A stretch of DNA of 16,442 nt, from positions 5,516 to 21,957 of the forward strand of contig CAUDNR010000737.1 of assembly GCA_958430865.1 (NCBI GenBank), read 5' to 3'. The position numbers and the translations under genes are program-made. Positions 1-8,053 of the stretch are shown piece by piece. Positions within the stretch are counted from its first letter, which is position 1; each line of letters starts with the position of its first letter. The notes beneath the pieces are model-generated. The model ran no database searches and had not been told where the DNA came from. It worked only from the letters and a program-made list of their open reading frames with translations. The DNA is from Entrophospora sp. SA101. Taxonomy: Eukaryota > Glomeromycota > Glomeromycetes > Entrophosporales > Entrophosporaceae.

Positions 1-213
1 ATTTGAGAGTTAAAATTTTTTCCTGATGTATATATTAATATAAAAAAAATAAATTTTGTTTATTGCTTATTTTGGAACGATCATCAAAATTTTAAATTGA
101 AACAATTGGATGTGTACTTGTGACCGGCACTGTACTTGTACGAACATATCATGTGATTTATGATAATTTTTATTGGTTGATCAAATGTAATATATATCAG
201 TTAAATTCGTCAA

Positions 214-410
214 CTCTTGTCACAGCGAACTATAATAATAATCAAACTCTTGTCATAACGGATTTTTAAAAAATTTTGCTTCGAATATCACATGTAAAAA
301 CATATAAAAATCCGTTGTGGCAAGATTAGTATTAGTATTTTTAGTAAACTTGCCACAACGAATTTTAAGTAAAATTTGTTTGTGTACCGTTCATCCGCTG
401 TGGAAAGGTT
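214..410. repeat. Cluster of five 18-20 bp motif copies in both orientations
   Basis: A motif close to CTTGYCAYARCGRAYTTT occurs five times. It reads forward at 214-231, 247-267 and 349-366, and as the reverse complement at 305-324 and 390-410. Copies 247-267 and 305-324 form an imperfect hairpin, as do 349-366 and 390-410. There is no open frame across the cluster. It may be a foldback repeat or the end of a degraded transposable element. The copies are seen directly; the function is unknown. Confidence 0.6.
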
Positions 411-612
411 TGGCTATATTATTATTATGGAATTAACTATATACTCCATGTGATTGAAGATATTTAATACTACTATTAATTATTTTGAATTGATAATATA
501 TTAACAAGAATGTAGAGATAATTTTTATTTCATTATAAATAAATAGAAAAAAAATTTAGGAATCACGGTAATAATAATACTACTAATACAACAATAATAA
601 CAATAATGACCT

Positions 613-762
613 CATCAGGAAAATAAATCTTACGTAAACCTACATAGGGTTCAGAATCGGCCAACATTATGTCGATATTTTGGTAATTCTGTTAACATTT
701 CCGCATAATGCTGGTCAGTTTTAAATCCTACGTAGGTTTACGTGAGATTTATTTTCCTGATG
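613..762. mobile_element. 150 bp palindromic (foldback, MITE-like) element
   Basis: The outer 36 bases (613-648) match the reverse complement of 727-762 with only two mismatches. Weaker pairing (about 18 of 26 positions) continues inward to roughly 674 and 701, leaving a small loop centred near 687. The termini read CATCAGGAAAATAAATC. No open frame is present. The flanks share only the dinucleotide CT, so no convincing target duplication can be claimed. The shape fits a non-autonomous foldback element; the family is not identified. Confidence 0.7.
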
Positions 763-783
763 CTAGGATAATGTAAGTATAAT

Positions 784-952
784 ATGATAATCAGGGGTTT
801 TCTGATAACGAAGTAGCATTACGGTCTGTTACGACATTTAATTATAGTAATCGTAATAGTAATAGGACTGACGGCATAATATTATTATAAAATAATATTT
901 TATCACCACAGAAAACCATCGTACGTTCGTACAGCGAAATTGCACAACACTG
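784..952 (+). repeat. Diverged direct repeat, copy 1
   Basis: This copy begins ATGATAATCAGGGGTTTT and ends in GCGAAATTGCACAAC. The blocks in between (TATTACGG-like, TATAGTAAT, AATATTATTATA, TCACC-CAGAAAA, CGTACGTTCGTAC) reappear in the same order at 1018-1288. It is non-coding. The two copies are clearly related but much diverged, so the duplication is old. Confidence 0.7.
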
Positions 953-1017
953 ACTATAATAACAACGTATATAATACTACTACATAATAACAAGGGATTT
1001 AAATAAACATATATAAC

Positions 1018-1288
1018 ATGATAATCGGTTTTTTGAAATAGTATTACGGCCTCAGTTACAACATCTGGTAATCCATTAATTATAGTAATAGGATTATCGG
1101 TTTAATAATAATATTATTATAGGATTTTACAAAGTAATATTTTGTCACCGCAGAAAATCATTCCTGATACATCGTACATATGTAAAATTTCCTCGTACAG
1201 GTGTACGACCACAACGAAACTGTACAAACTCAATCGTACGTACGTACGAAGATTCTTCTCGTACTGCGAAATTGCACAACCCTAATTA
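1018..1288 (+). repeat. Diverged direct repeat, copy 2, with perfect 16 bp palindrome
   Basis: This is the same order of blocks as 784-952, but about 100 bp longer because of extra sequence rich in CGTAC between the CAGAAAA block and the final GCGAAATTGCACAAC block. It contains TCGTACGTACGTACGA at 1234-1249, a perfect 16 bp palindrome. Copy 1 has only the shorter TCGTACGTTCGTAC at the corresponding place. No coding content is seen. Confidence 0.7.
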
Positions 1289-1619
1289 CAACTTTACATA
1301 TTAAAATTTATGGACGTAATATTACGGCAGGGAAAATTTCTTGATAAAGTCAACACAGCTTTTTAATAGGGCAGGTACCTGGATTATTTTTGCAGGAAAA
1401 TCAATTAGCTGAATAATTACTGAAATAGAGATAAATCTGTTTTCCTTTTATTTGTCAGATCAACTCACTTATTTTACTTACCAAAAAATTATGCTATTGA
1501 TCCAAATTAAAATATCACAACAATCATGATTGTTATATTTGTAGTCCTATTTTAAACCTAGAGAAACATCATCATCACCTTTAAATACTGTTAGTTCTCA
1601 AACGCATTCTAAAAAATAA
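1289..1619. other. Spacer before the kinase relic
   Basis: AT-rich, with no reading frame, motif repeat or RNA gene that I can support. The kinase pseudogene frame is closed by a stop at 1617-1619, so any 5' exon encoding the ATP-binding lobe is missing or unrecognisable here. Confidence 0.4.
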
Positions 1620-2386
1620 ATAATTTATGAGGAAAAAGTGAAAAAAGGAGCATTGCTTAAAAGTAATTCTTTAAATGAAGCCTTATCATTAAAAGACAGA
1701 ATTAAAATCTTTGATTATTTATGTGATGCATTATATCAGATACATGAAAAAGATTTAATTTATTGTAATTTACATAGTGGTAATATATTATTGCAAGGAA
1801 TTAATTGTTATATTACAGATTTGGAATTATGTAGACCAGTTGATGAAAAGTCATTAAATAAATTTTATGGAATTGTATTGTATGTTGCACTCAAACTACT
1901 TAGGGCAAAAAGAACACAAAAGAATATGATATATATAGTGCTGGGATGCTAATGTGGGAAATATTTGCAGGACATCCACCATTTGATGATAGAGCTCATG
2001 ATCATAATTTAATTTTGATATATGTGAAGGTTTACAACCACCAAGACTACTTGAAATTCCTGATGATTATGCGCAAATGATGCAGAGGTGTTGGGGATCC
2101 ATCAAAAAGACCAACTAATAGAGAGTTTTGTGATTTTGCTAGAAATAAACATAACGAAATCATTAAAATGATAATGTTGGTGATACTACTAGTAACAGTG
2201 GTAGTGGTAGAGCTTCGCAACAAGAACTCAGATGCCTATCATGTAAGTAGAATATTAGATAAAGAGATTGCTAAATCTAAAATCTTAAAAATTTACACAA
2301 GTAATGATAGTCCGTTAAATAGTCTTGATTCAAAGGTGGGTAAAAATTTCATTATTAATGCCAATGATATTGTTAATAGACATTAG
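1620..2386 (+). pseudogene. Protein kinase pseudogene (tyrosine-kinase-like, C-terminal lobe only)
   Basis: Translation gives kinase landmarks in the expected order, spread over shifted frames. Segment 1 (1620-1930) has KKGALLKSNSLNEALSLKDR, then IYCNLHSGNILL in place of the HRDL..N catalytic loop, YITDLELCRP in place of DFG, and YVALKLLR in place of the APE region. Segment 2 (1928-2017) reads DIYSAGMLMWEIFAGHPPFD. Segment 3 (2017-2094) reads ICEGLQPPRLLEIPDDYAQM, followed by MQRCW. Segment 4 (2096-2386) reads PSKRPTNREFCDFARNKHNE followed by a low-complexity tail. Single-base-scale frameshifts fall near 1928, 2017 and 2095, and the serine-rich tail reads best in another frame (2167-2250). 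The ATP-binding lobe is absent and the first frame has no ATG. The catalytic Asp (to Asn), the DFG Gly (to Glu) and the APE Glu (to Lys) are all changed. This is almost certainly dead. Such kinases are strongly expanded in Glomeromycotina, which is the basis for the organism guess. Confidence 0.88.
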
Positions 2387-2551
2387 ATTCTAGTAACATT
2401 AGGAATTAATGAATTACTAATTTAATTTCCACCATTTATCGTTCTATTTTATCCTTACTTTGTTTCTCAAAGCTAAATTATAATAATGTTTTACAGTTTT
2501 TTGATTCTTGTTAAATGGTGGTGATATTGCGAGGTATCATTTCGGTTAATT

Positions 2552-2572
2552 AAAAGTTATAGCATAACTTTT
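2552..2572. repeat. Perfect short hairpin downstream of the kinase relic
   Basis: AAAAGTTAT and ATAACTTTT form nine perfect pairs around the 3-base loop AGC. The hairpin lies 165 bp past the kinase relic, inside a non-coding stretch. It could be part of a dispersed repeat or a structured 3' region; nothing else supports a specific role. Confidence 0.6.
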
Positions 2573-2599
2573 GGGCGACTCTTGTCAATTAATTAGTTT

Positions 2600-2722
2600 A
2601 TGACTTTAATTGGTTCTCGATTACTGCATCTAGACGAATCTGAGAGTCCAAACATTTGTTTACTCACTAAAGCAAATTACGTTATTAATCGTTGTCAACA
2701 CTCACTAGTTAACCAACGTTAG
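2600..2722 (+). other. Small ORF, 40 aa, unknown, possibly part of a dispersed repeat
   Basis: ATG to TAG with protein beginning MTLIGSRLLHLDESESPNIC. Composition is less AT-biased than surrounding chance frames. The following 150 bp contains several variants of TTACCAAAG / TTATCAAAG and CTCATTAAAGCAAAT / CTCACTAAAGCAAAT, which suggests repeat DNA. No domain is recognised. It may be a chance frame inside a repeat. Confidence 0.22.
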
Positions 2723-3040
2723 TCTTAACTTTGCTTAACTGCTCATTAAAGCAAATAAACGTGTCTTTTTACCAAAGCTTCACAATTATCTTTTACCAAG
2801 GCACCAACTATACTTGTTGCTTTTATCAAAGTGCTTTAAACAAAGAAAATAAAGACAATGTTTTTTATTATTTTCCTCTGCGAGGACCCGAAGTTTCTTA
2901 ATGAAATTTTTTGTTGATCACTACAATAAGGATAAAAATAGGATTATTAATAATTATAAAAAGCTTTTGCGTAGTTGACCTACCAATTCCTAATTGATGA
3001 TTTATCTACCCGATCATGTATTGGGAACTGAGTTTGTATT

Positions 3041-3193
3041 CAGCAAAAAGAAAACTTAGCTCATTGGGAACAACTGATGAAACAAAGGAGAGGTTAGGAT
3101 ACACAAGAAAAATATAAAAAAAAGACCCTGGAATCAGTGTTGAAATTTCGTTGTGTAACCAGTACAAATTTAGAAACTATCTCCAAAAATTAA
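3041..3193 (+). pseudogene. Exon-like coding relic, unknown protein
   Basis: One frame reads QQKENLAHWEQLMKQRRG, then a TAG at 3095-3097, then DTQEKYKKKTLESVLKF and CVTSTNLETISKN to a TAA. The left end follows GTATTCAG, a plausible splice acceptor. There is no ATG in frame near the start and one internal stop, so if coding it is a decayed internal or terminal exon. No family is recognised. Support is from composition and frame only. Confidence 0.28.
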
Positions 3194-3392
3194 AAGGTTG
3201 ATTGGTGTGTAATGTTACACCCCGCATTCCCCGCACCGAATTTTATAAGCTTTTTTGTGAGCTTTTATATTTTATTAGCCTTTAAAGCAATTTTCATTTT
3301 TGATTTAATGGAAGCGAATTTGACGCAATAGTTTTACAACTTTGGTGACATTTCGTCAAGAAACAACATTAATTCTAGCATAGATACTCAGG

Positions 3393-3572
3393 ATGCATAT
3401 CTATCTATTTACTAGTTCAGTACCATGTTTAATATGTAACATGCGTAAATGGTGGATGGGACATCAAATTTTCACTGATTCCTCAAAATTCAGAATGGAG
3501 ATAGTAACTGAAGAAACAAATATGGATAACTGTCAATTGAGTTCTGTATTAATCTCGAATTTAATAAAATAG
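3393..3572 (+). CDS. Small ORF, 59 aa, unknown
   Basis: A complete ATG-to-TAG frame begins MHIYLFTSSVPCLICNMRKW and ends SVLISNLIK. It has one CxxC pair (PCLIC, residues 11-15), a Trp-Trp pair at 20-21 and an acidic patch (EIVTEETNMD, residues 36-45). Base composition is more protein-like than the flanks. No signal peptide, domain or promoter is evident. The string AATTTAATAAAATAG at its 3' end recurs near 10934, so part may be repeat-derived. It may be a real micro-gene, a decayed exon or chance. Confidence 0.25.
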   Translation: MHIYLFTSSVPCLICNMRKWWMGHQIFTDSSKFRMEIVTEETNMDNCQLSSVLISNLIK

Positions 3573-4210
3573 ACTATTACTATTGTGAGCCTGCAGAGAT
3601 CGTCATATATCATATCCGACTCTAAAAATATTACCACGAATAAATTTCATCCATCAAATAATATACATGTGTACTATTTTAACATTTTCATTATTAGGAG
3701 AAACGTTTGAAATTTTTATTTCTCAATAGAACACGCACGTATATTGTACGTAATAATAATGGACATTGGTAACTTTTTAGCTTCGGTCTTAACCTCGAAA
3801 TTCATTACTATTATATAAAGCAATGATAACACAGATTTCGTCGATAGTCTTACTGCTGCAACGACGTTCAAAGTCTCTTTTATGACAATCAACAACATCC
3901 GAATGAAGGGATTGGCGATAAAATTAATGTCAATATTGACAAAATTTTTGAAAATTGCTTGTTAAATTATTCATCGCTAATTATTATAACAATTGCTCAA
4001 TCACAATGTACTAAAACTCTTCTATTCTCGTCGTTGTTTTTGGTTAGCCCAGTACTATGACATATGGAAAAGGCATTAAATACATAATAGTACATTATAT
4101 GGAATTCAAATAGTAAACCATATGTATAAAGATACAGAATAGGTACAGAAAAATGCAACTTTTCTGTGTCTTAAAATACGGAATTGGTACTGCAAGCGTG
4201 CCGCTTGAAA
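3573..4210. other. Stretch with no supported gene
   Basis: AT-rich. A 60-codon frame on the minus strand at 3716-3898 starts at a non-ATG codon with nothing recognisable and was not accepted. No repeats or RNA genes are seen. Confidence 0.4.
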
Positions 4211-4214
4211 TTGT

Positions 4215-4235
4215 CCAATATGTTATATATAAATA
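4215..4235 (+). promoter_or_regulatory. CCAAT box plus TATA box, candidate core promoter
   Basis: CCAAT at 4215-4219 is followed by TATATAAATA at 4226-4235. The next ATG, at 4283, lies 48 bp past the TATA element. It opens a short frame (MLQHTRNLDKR) ending at a GTAATA donor (4315). A good branch/acceptor pair, TCTAAC...TTTGTGCAG, ends at 4370. The spliced frame stops after only 16 codons in total, so a gene here is not proven. In DNA this AT-rich a TATA match alone is weak. Confidence 0.3.
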
Positions 4236-4533
4236 CCACTAATCTTTAACTAGTAAGCTTGTCCTCCGTAATCAAATATCAAATGTTGCAACATACCCGC
4301 AACTTAGATAAGAGGTAATAATTTAAAGTGTGGATATGGATTTTTAAGGAATAATCTAACATTTGTGCAGAAGTATCGCCACTACATAGAGCTCTCCAAA
4401 TGCAAATTGTTTTATGGTGTATTGTTCAAAAAGTATTGATACGCAATTCTTTATCTAAATTGAATATTATTTAATTAGGTTTCAGTATTAATTGTTAATT
4501 TACGCTATATAATATCATACCTCTAAATTGTGA

Positions 4534-4647
4534 ATGAAAAAAATGGCCAAGAAAGTACATCTCAAATTAATGTTTATTAAATGCTATTCGAAACTAGGGA
4601 TTGGGCTCGGCCAAAGTTTTTTACTCGATTATAAACTTGTTTATTAA
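4534..4647 (+). other. Small ORF, 37 aa, unknown
   Basis: ATG to TAA; the protein begins MKKMAKKVHLKLMFIKC and is basic. Nothing is recognised. Retained only because it sits between the 4215 promoter candidate and the 4798 exon-like relic. Likely chance. Confidence 0.15.
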
Positions 4648-4797
4648 AATGAAATAGAATCAAAGCTATTCTCTATTCCATATTTTGATTTAAGAAAATC
4701 AAGATTTTTTACAACATTCGGTTTTAAGTTTGTACGTTTATTAGTAACATTACCTTCTTGTTTAAAGTACTTTTTTACTGCCTCTTTGTAAATTTAG

Positions 4798-4935
4798 GTC
4801 TATAAGCGTGATTTTGAGAGCCAACAGTATTTAAATCAATTAATGATGACGGATTTAGAGTTTGATGGTCAATTTGAACAAGTGATTAACCGATCAAAAA
4901 TAAAATTTTCAAGTCCAATCTCTAGTGGAAAGTGA
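4798..4935 (+). pseudogene. Orphan terminal-exon-like fragment, unknown protein
   Basis: Directly after an AAATTTAG acceptor, a frame of 45 codons reads VYKRDFESQQYLNQLMMTDL, then EFDGQFEQVINRSK, and ends SSPISSGK at TGA. Its use of acidic and Gln residues is unlike the Lys/Asn/Ile-rich chance frames of this DNA. No start codon or partner exon could be placed with confidence; the 4215-4314 promoter and first-exon candidate lies upstream in the same orientation. No family is recognised. Confidence 0.35.
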
Positions 4936-5118
4936 CACTTATATGCTCAAGCATAACAACCGCTTTTTTAACTGGATCAATGTAATATTATTACTAAACA
5001 AATGAGATTTATTTTCCAGAAACTAAAGTATTTAAGAGAATATCTCTACTTGAAATTGAAAGCATTAAAAAAAATATATATATTTTAAATTTTAATTGCC
5101 AATTGACATCTATTTATA

Positions 5119-5229
5119 GAATTGGTAGAGTTAAATGATATCCTATTATTAGCCATTCCTACTCTCAAATTTTCACAGCAGCATATATATGATTTAGTAA
5201 AAAATTTATCAACTTTTTACATTCTTTAA
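5119..5229 (+). pseudogene. Exon-like fragment cut by the tandem duplication
   Basis: After TTTATAG, a frame reads ELVELNDILLLAIPTLKFSQ, then QHIYDLVKNLSTF, and stops at 5227-5229. The last codons lie inside the left end of the duplicated unit (starting at 5215). An ancestral frame may therefore have been truncated when the unit arrived or duplicated. No ATG and no recognised domain. It is in the same phase and orientation as the 4798-4935 fragment, so both may derive from one lost gene. Confidence 0.3.
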
Positions 5230-5821
5230 TTAATTCTAATTTCATTATACCATTAGTCAAAAGGTTATGAAGATATTGATCAGAAATTTTTAGTTATTTT
5301 TTTTTTGTTTGTGGATTATCTCATCATCCTCGCTAATCTCATTATTTTGTAAGATATGTTGGAACTTTGCATTAGTATCAGGTAGTAAAAAATTTAGTAC
5401 AGGACAATGCAACATGTGAAACTATATCTGAACTTTTCCACAAGTCTATTGTTGGTTGACCACAATAATTACATTTCACATCAGGATGTTTGTTATCAAA
5501 GCTATCTACCAATTTCAGTGAAATGTTTCCCAACAGATTTCTTGATCTACCTTTTTGATTGTTTGTTTGTTTGTAATAAATACGTTCATTTATCCCATTA
5601 AATCACAAGGACGTACAAGTAATTTAGGTACCCCAAAATATGAAAGCACGCAATCGTACATTAAAATGAATGCAATCGTTGGATTGACCAATGAACGAAC
5701 TTTCATAGAATTTTCATTTTTATTTTTCCACGCACAGATTAATTATTATTCGAGTACAATGTTTATTTACTTATATAATATATATGATGTACACGATTTA
5801 TAAAATTCTAACTTTTAAACA
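5215..5821. repeat. Tandem duplication unit, copy 1 (607 bp)
   Basis: Every base from 5215 to 5822 equals the base 607 positions further on (5822-6429); I found no mismatch on reading both copies. Outside these limits identity stops at once (5214 T against 5821 A, and 5823 T against 6430 G). The unit carries a minus-strand BED-finger relic (5290-5589) and about 230 bp of other sequence. Perfect identity means either a very recent duplication or an assembly duplicate. Confidence 0.97.
5290..5589 (-). pseudogene. BED-type zinc-finger pseudogene (hAT-transposase-like N-terminus), copy 1
   Basis: On the minus strand an ATG at 5589 opens MNVFITNKQTIKKVDQEICW. After a +1 shift the reading is HFTEIG, after another it is DSFDNKHPDVKCNYCGQ, then HVALSCTKF. 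A further shift near 5390 gives LLPDTNAKFQHILQNNEISE and a stop at 5290-5292. The spacing W..HF....C..C...H....C fits the BED finger, a DNA-binding domain found at the N-terminus of hAT transposases and some host genes. At least three frameshifts break it, and nothing of the catalytic domain follows. The preserved Zn ligands against a shattered frame suggest decay after a functional past. The BED assignment is by eye. Confidence 0.62.
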
Positions 5822-6428
5822 TTTTACATTCTTTAATTAATTCTAATTTCATTATACCATTAGTCAAAAGGTTATGAAGATATTGATCAGAAATTTTTAG
5901 TTATTTTTTTTTTGTTTGTGGATTATCTCATCATCCTCGCTAATCTCATTATTTTGTAAGATATGTTGGAACTTTGCATTAGTATCAGGTAGTAAAAAAT
6001 TTAGTACAGGACAATGCAACATGTGAAACTATATCTGAACTTTTCCACAAGTCTATTGTTGGTTGACCACAATAATTACATTTCACATCAGGATGTTTGT
6101 TATCAAAGCTATCTACCAATTTCAGTGAAATGTTTCCCAACAGATTTCTTGATCTACCTTTTTGATTGTTTGTTTGTTTGTAATAAATACGTTCATTTAT
6201 CCCATTAAATCACAAGGACGTACAAGTAATTTAGGTACCCCAAAATATGAAAGCACGCAATCGTACATTAAAATGAATGCAATCGTTGGATTGACCAATG
6301 AACGAACTTTCATAGAATTTTCATTTTTATTTTTCCACGCACAGATTAATTATTATTCGAGTACAATGTTTATTTACTTATATAATATATATGATGTACA
6401 CGATTTATAAAATTCTAACTTTTAAACA
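5822..6428. repeat. Tandem duplication unit, copy 2 (607 bp)
   Basis: Head-to-tail with copy 1 and identical to it. The join at 5821/5822 has essentially no overlap. No terminal inverted repeats or target duplication bound the unit, so it looks like a segmental tandem duplication and not a transposon insertion. Confidence 0.97.
5897..6196 (-). pseudogene. BED-type zinc-finger pseudogene, copy 2
   Basis: Identical to the relic at 5290-5589, including each frameshift, with its ATG at 6196. The frame damage therefore predates the duplication, and the pair did not arise by transposition of an active element. The zinc ligands read KCNYCG and HVALSC, as in copy 1. Confidence 0.62.
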
Positions 6429-6429
6429 T

Positions 6430-6894
6430 GATTGCTTCAAATAGAAGCGCATATTAAAAGCAAAAGACAGTATCATGAGAACTACAAATGTTATAATAGA
6501 CAGAATGCTGTTCAGTCCTTTTTCTTTCACATGAGGCGAAAGAAGCACGACAAAAACAACATTTTGAAATATAAGAATTTCCTGGTCCCTTTCTATAAAA
6601 AACACACGTGTATACATTAAATTGCTAATGCCAATATATTTTCCCAAATTTGTCAAAAGAAAGGATGCAAATTTATCACCAATCAAAATTAAATTGAATA
6701 ATCAAGATTTTTTTTCACTTAAAAATATTTATCTAATTTCCGTCTAACTTTTATAATGATTGTAATAAAGAAAAATGATCAAAAAAAGAAAGCAAGGGAA
6801 AAAATAAAGTATTTAAATTCAAAAAAAAAATCCTTTGATGTTTTCCAAATTTTTTTTAAAAAATCAAAAAAAAAAAATTTTTATTTTCAAACAA
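6430..6894. other. Spacer upstream of the Zn2Cys6 gene
   Basis: Overlapping frames occur on both strands at 6405-6686. The plus one starts at a non-ATG codon directly after an in-frame TGA, and neither shows a domain. From 6780 to 6890 the DNA is almost only A and T with long A runs, which fits a 5' leader or promoter of the gene at 6895. No TATA element stands out. Confidence 0.35.
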
Positions 6895-7308
6895 ATGACC
6901 GGATCTGAATATAAATATTCCAAGAATGCATGTGTCCGATGTAGTGCTAAACACATTAAATGTGATGACAAAGCAGCTTGTGATAACTGCCTCAAAGTAA
7001 GAAATAATTGTTGTCGGGACAAACTCTTAAAGAAAAAAATTATGAAGCAACAAAAACTAAATAGATTATACAGACGTCCACAAAGTAACAAAATCTTCAA
7101 TATTTGTTTGTACATTTAATATTTACTAAATTTTTTTTTAAAAATTAATTTATTTGATTTTTTTTATTTATAAGTTGAGGCACGTTACGTACAATTTCTA
7201 CAAGCCAAAACTACTGATAACACGTCGAATCCATTATTAAATGATTATTTTATAATTAACGATCTCAATAATAATACTACTAGTAGTAATAATAATAGTA
7301 ACAATTAA
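6895..7308 (+). CDS. Small Zn2Cys6 (Gal4-type) binuclear-cluster protein, two exons
   Basis: The protein starts MTGSEYKYSKNACVRCSAKH. Six cysteines at 13, 16, 23, 29, 32 and 39 have the exact Zn2Cys6 spacing C-x2-C-x6-C-x5-C-x2-C-x6-C, with basic residues between them and a Lys/Arg-rich linker (DKLLKKKIMKQQKLNR) after them. This cluster binds two zincs and DNA in fungal transcription factors. Unspliced, the frame ends at 7117-7119. A 90 bp intron (7085-7174: GTAACA donor, TACTAAA-like branch, ATAAG acceptor) joins it in phase to IEARYVQFLQAKTTDNTSNP and an Asn/Ser/Thr-rich tail, giving 107 aa. An upstream in-frame ATG at 6838 would add only a poly-Lys/Phe leader, so the ATG at 6895 is preferred. 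There is no fungal-specific regulatory domain; small stand-alone clusters are common in Glomeromycotina. It may be a DNA-binding regulator, or a truncated one. Confidence 0.78.
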
Positions 7309-8053
7309 ATTATGTTGGTAGAAATGAATTTGCTTGTCATTATTTTTTATTTTAAAAAAGTAAATTCTTCGATTTCGATTTCATTTTTATGATAATAATA
7401 ATAATAAATAAAATGTCCAATAAGAAAGTAAAAGTACTGTGTCAAATAGTTGCATTATGATTTCTATTTCAGTATGGGTTACACACTCAGCCCTAATACT
7501 AATATACTAACAACAATAATAACGAAAATTGAAGATATTAAAAAATTTTCAATTTTACTTTAATAAAGTTTGTAAGAAATGAAAAAGGCCATTTTATTTC
7601 AAATGTTAATTTATTGTTTATAAATTATTATAAATTTGTTCAAATCAATAAAACATAACTTTTATGAATCTTCACAAAGAGAAACGAAGACTTATTTTCA
7701 TAATATCTATTAAGTATCAAATATCGAGCCTCATTATAAAGTAAAAGGAGTGAGTATCATTAATACTTGGGTATAGATGAGAGAGTATTATTATAACAGA
7801 AATATTAATTCGCAGAGCTAGTAAATGGCGACTTCCTCGCAATTTTCTAATCATTAATAAACACAAAAAAAACATTCTTATAATTTATTATCTCGTGACA
7901 TTATTGTATCAGAAATTCATTACGGACAAATTGGTGGTCTATACCAACACAAAAATCCCAGCTATATAATAGGAATAAAAGTTAGTCAAACAATAACGTT
8001 GTTTTTCAATTTGTGTTACAGATTTAAAATGTATTAATATATTACAAGTTTAT
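7309..8053. other. Stretch with no supported gene
   Basis: AT-rich with short AAT/ATT triplet runs (for example near 7391-7408). No coding frame or repeat pair is accepted. The 3' end of the Zn2Cys6 transcript must lie here; AATAAA-like strings occur, but too often to choose one. Confidence 0.4.

Noticed and set aside
214..410. Possible CRISPR-like array
   Set aside because: The copies alternate in orientation, are diverged and irregularly spaced, and the DNA is eukaryotic in style.
3716..3898. Minus-strand 60-codon ORF
   Set aside because: No convincing start, domain or splice context; composition is not distinguishable from background.
5407..5803. Plus-strand ORFs of 64 and 82 codons in the duplicated unit (and again at 6014-6410)
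   Set aside because: The first is antisense to the BED relic. The second starts inside it and runs into AT-rich sequence. Their exact repetition only reflects the DNA duplication.
6405..6686. Overlapping ORFs on both strands (93 and 62 codons)
   Set aside because: The plus frame begins at TTG directly after a TGA. The minus frame is hydrophobic in the way expected of antisense to Lys/Asn-rich chance sequence, and overlaps the end of the duplicated unit. No domain on either strand.
6864..7115. Minus-strand 83-codon ORF
   Set aside because: Antisense shadow of the Zn2Cys6 exon.
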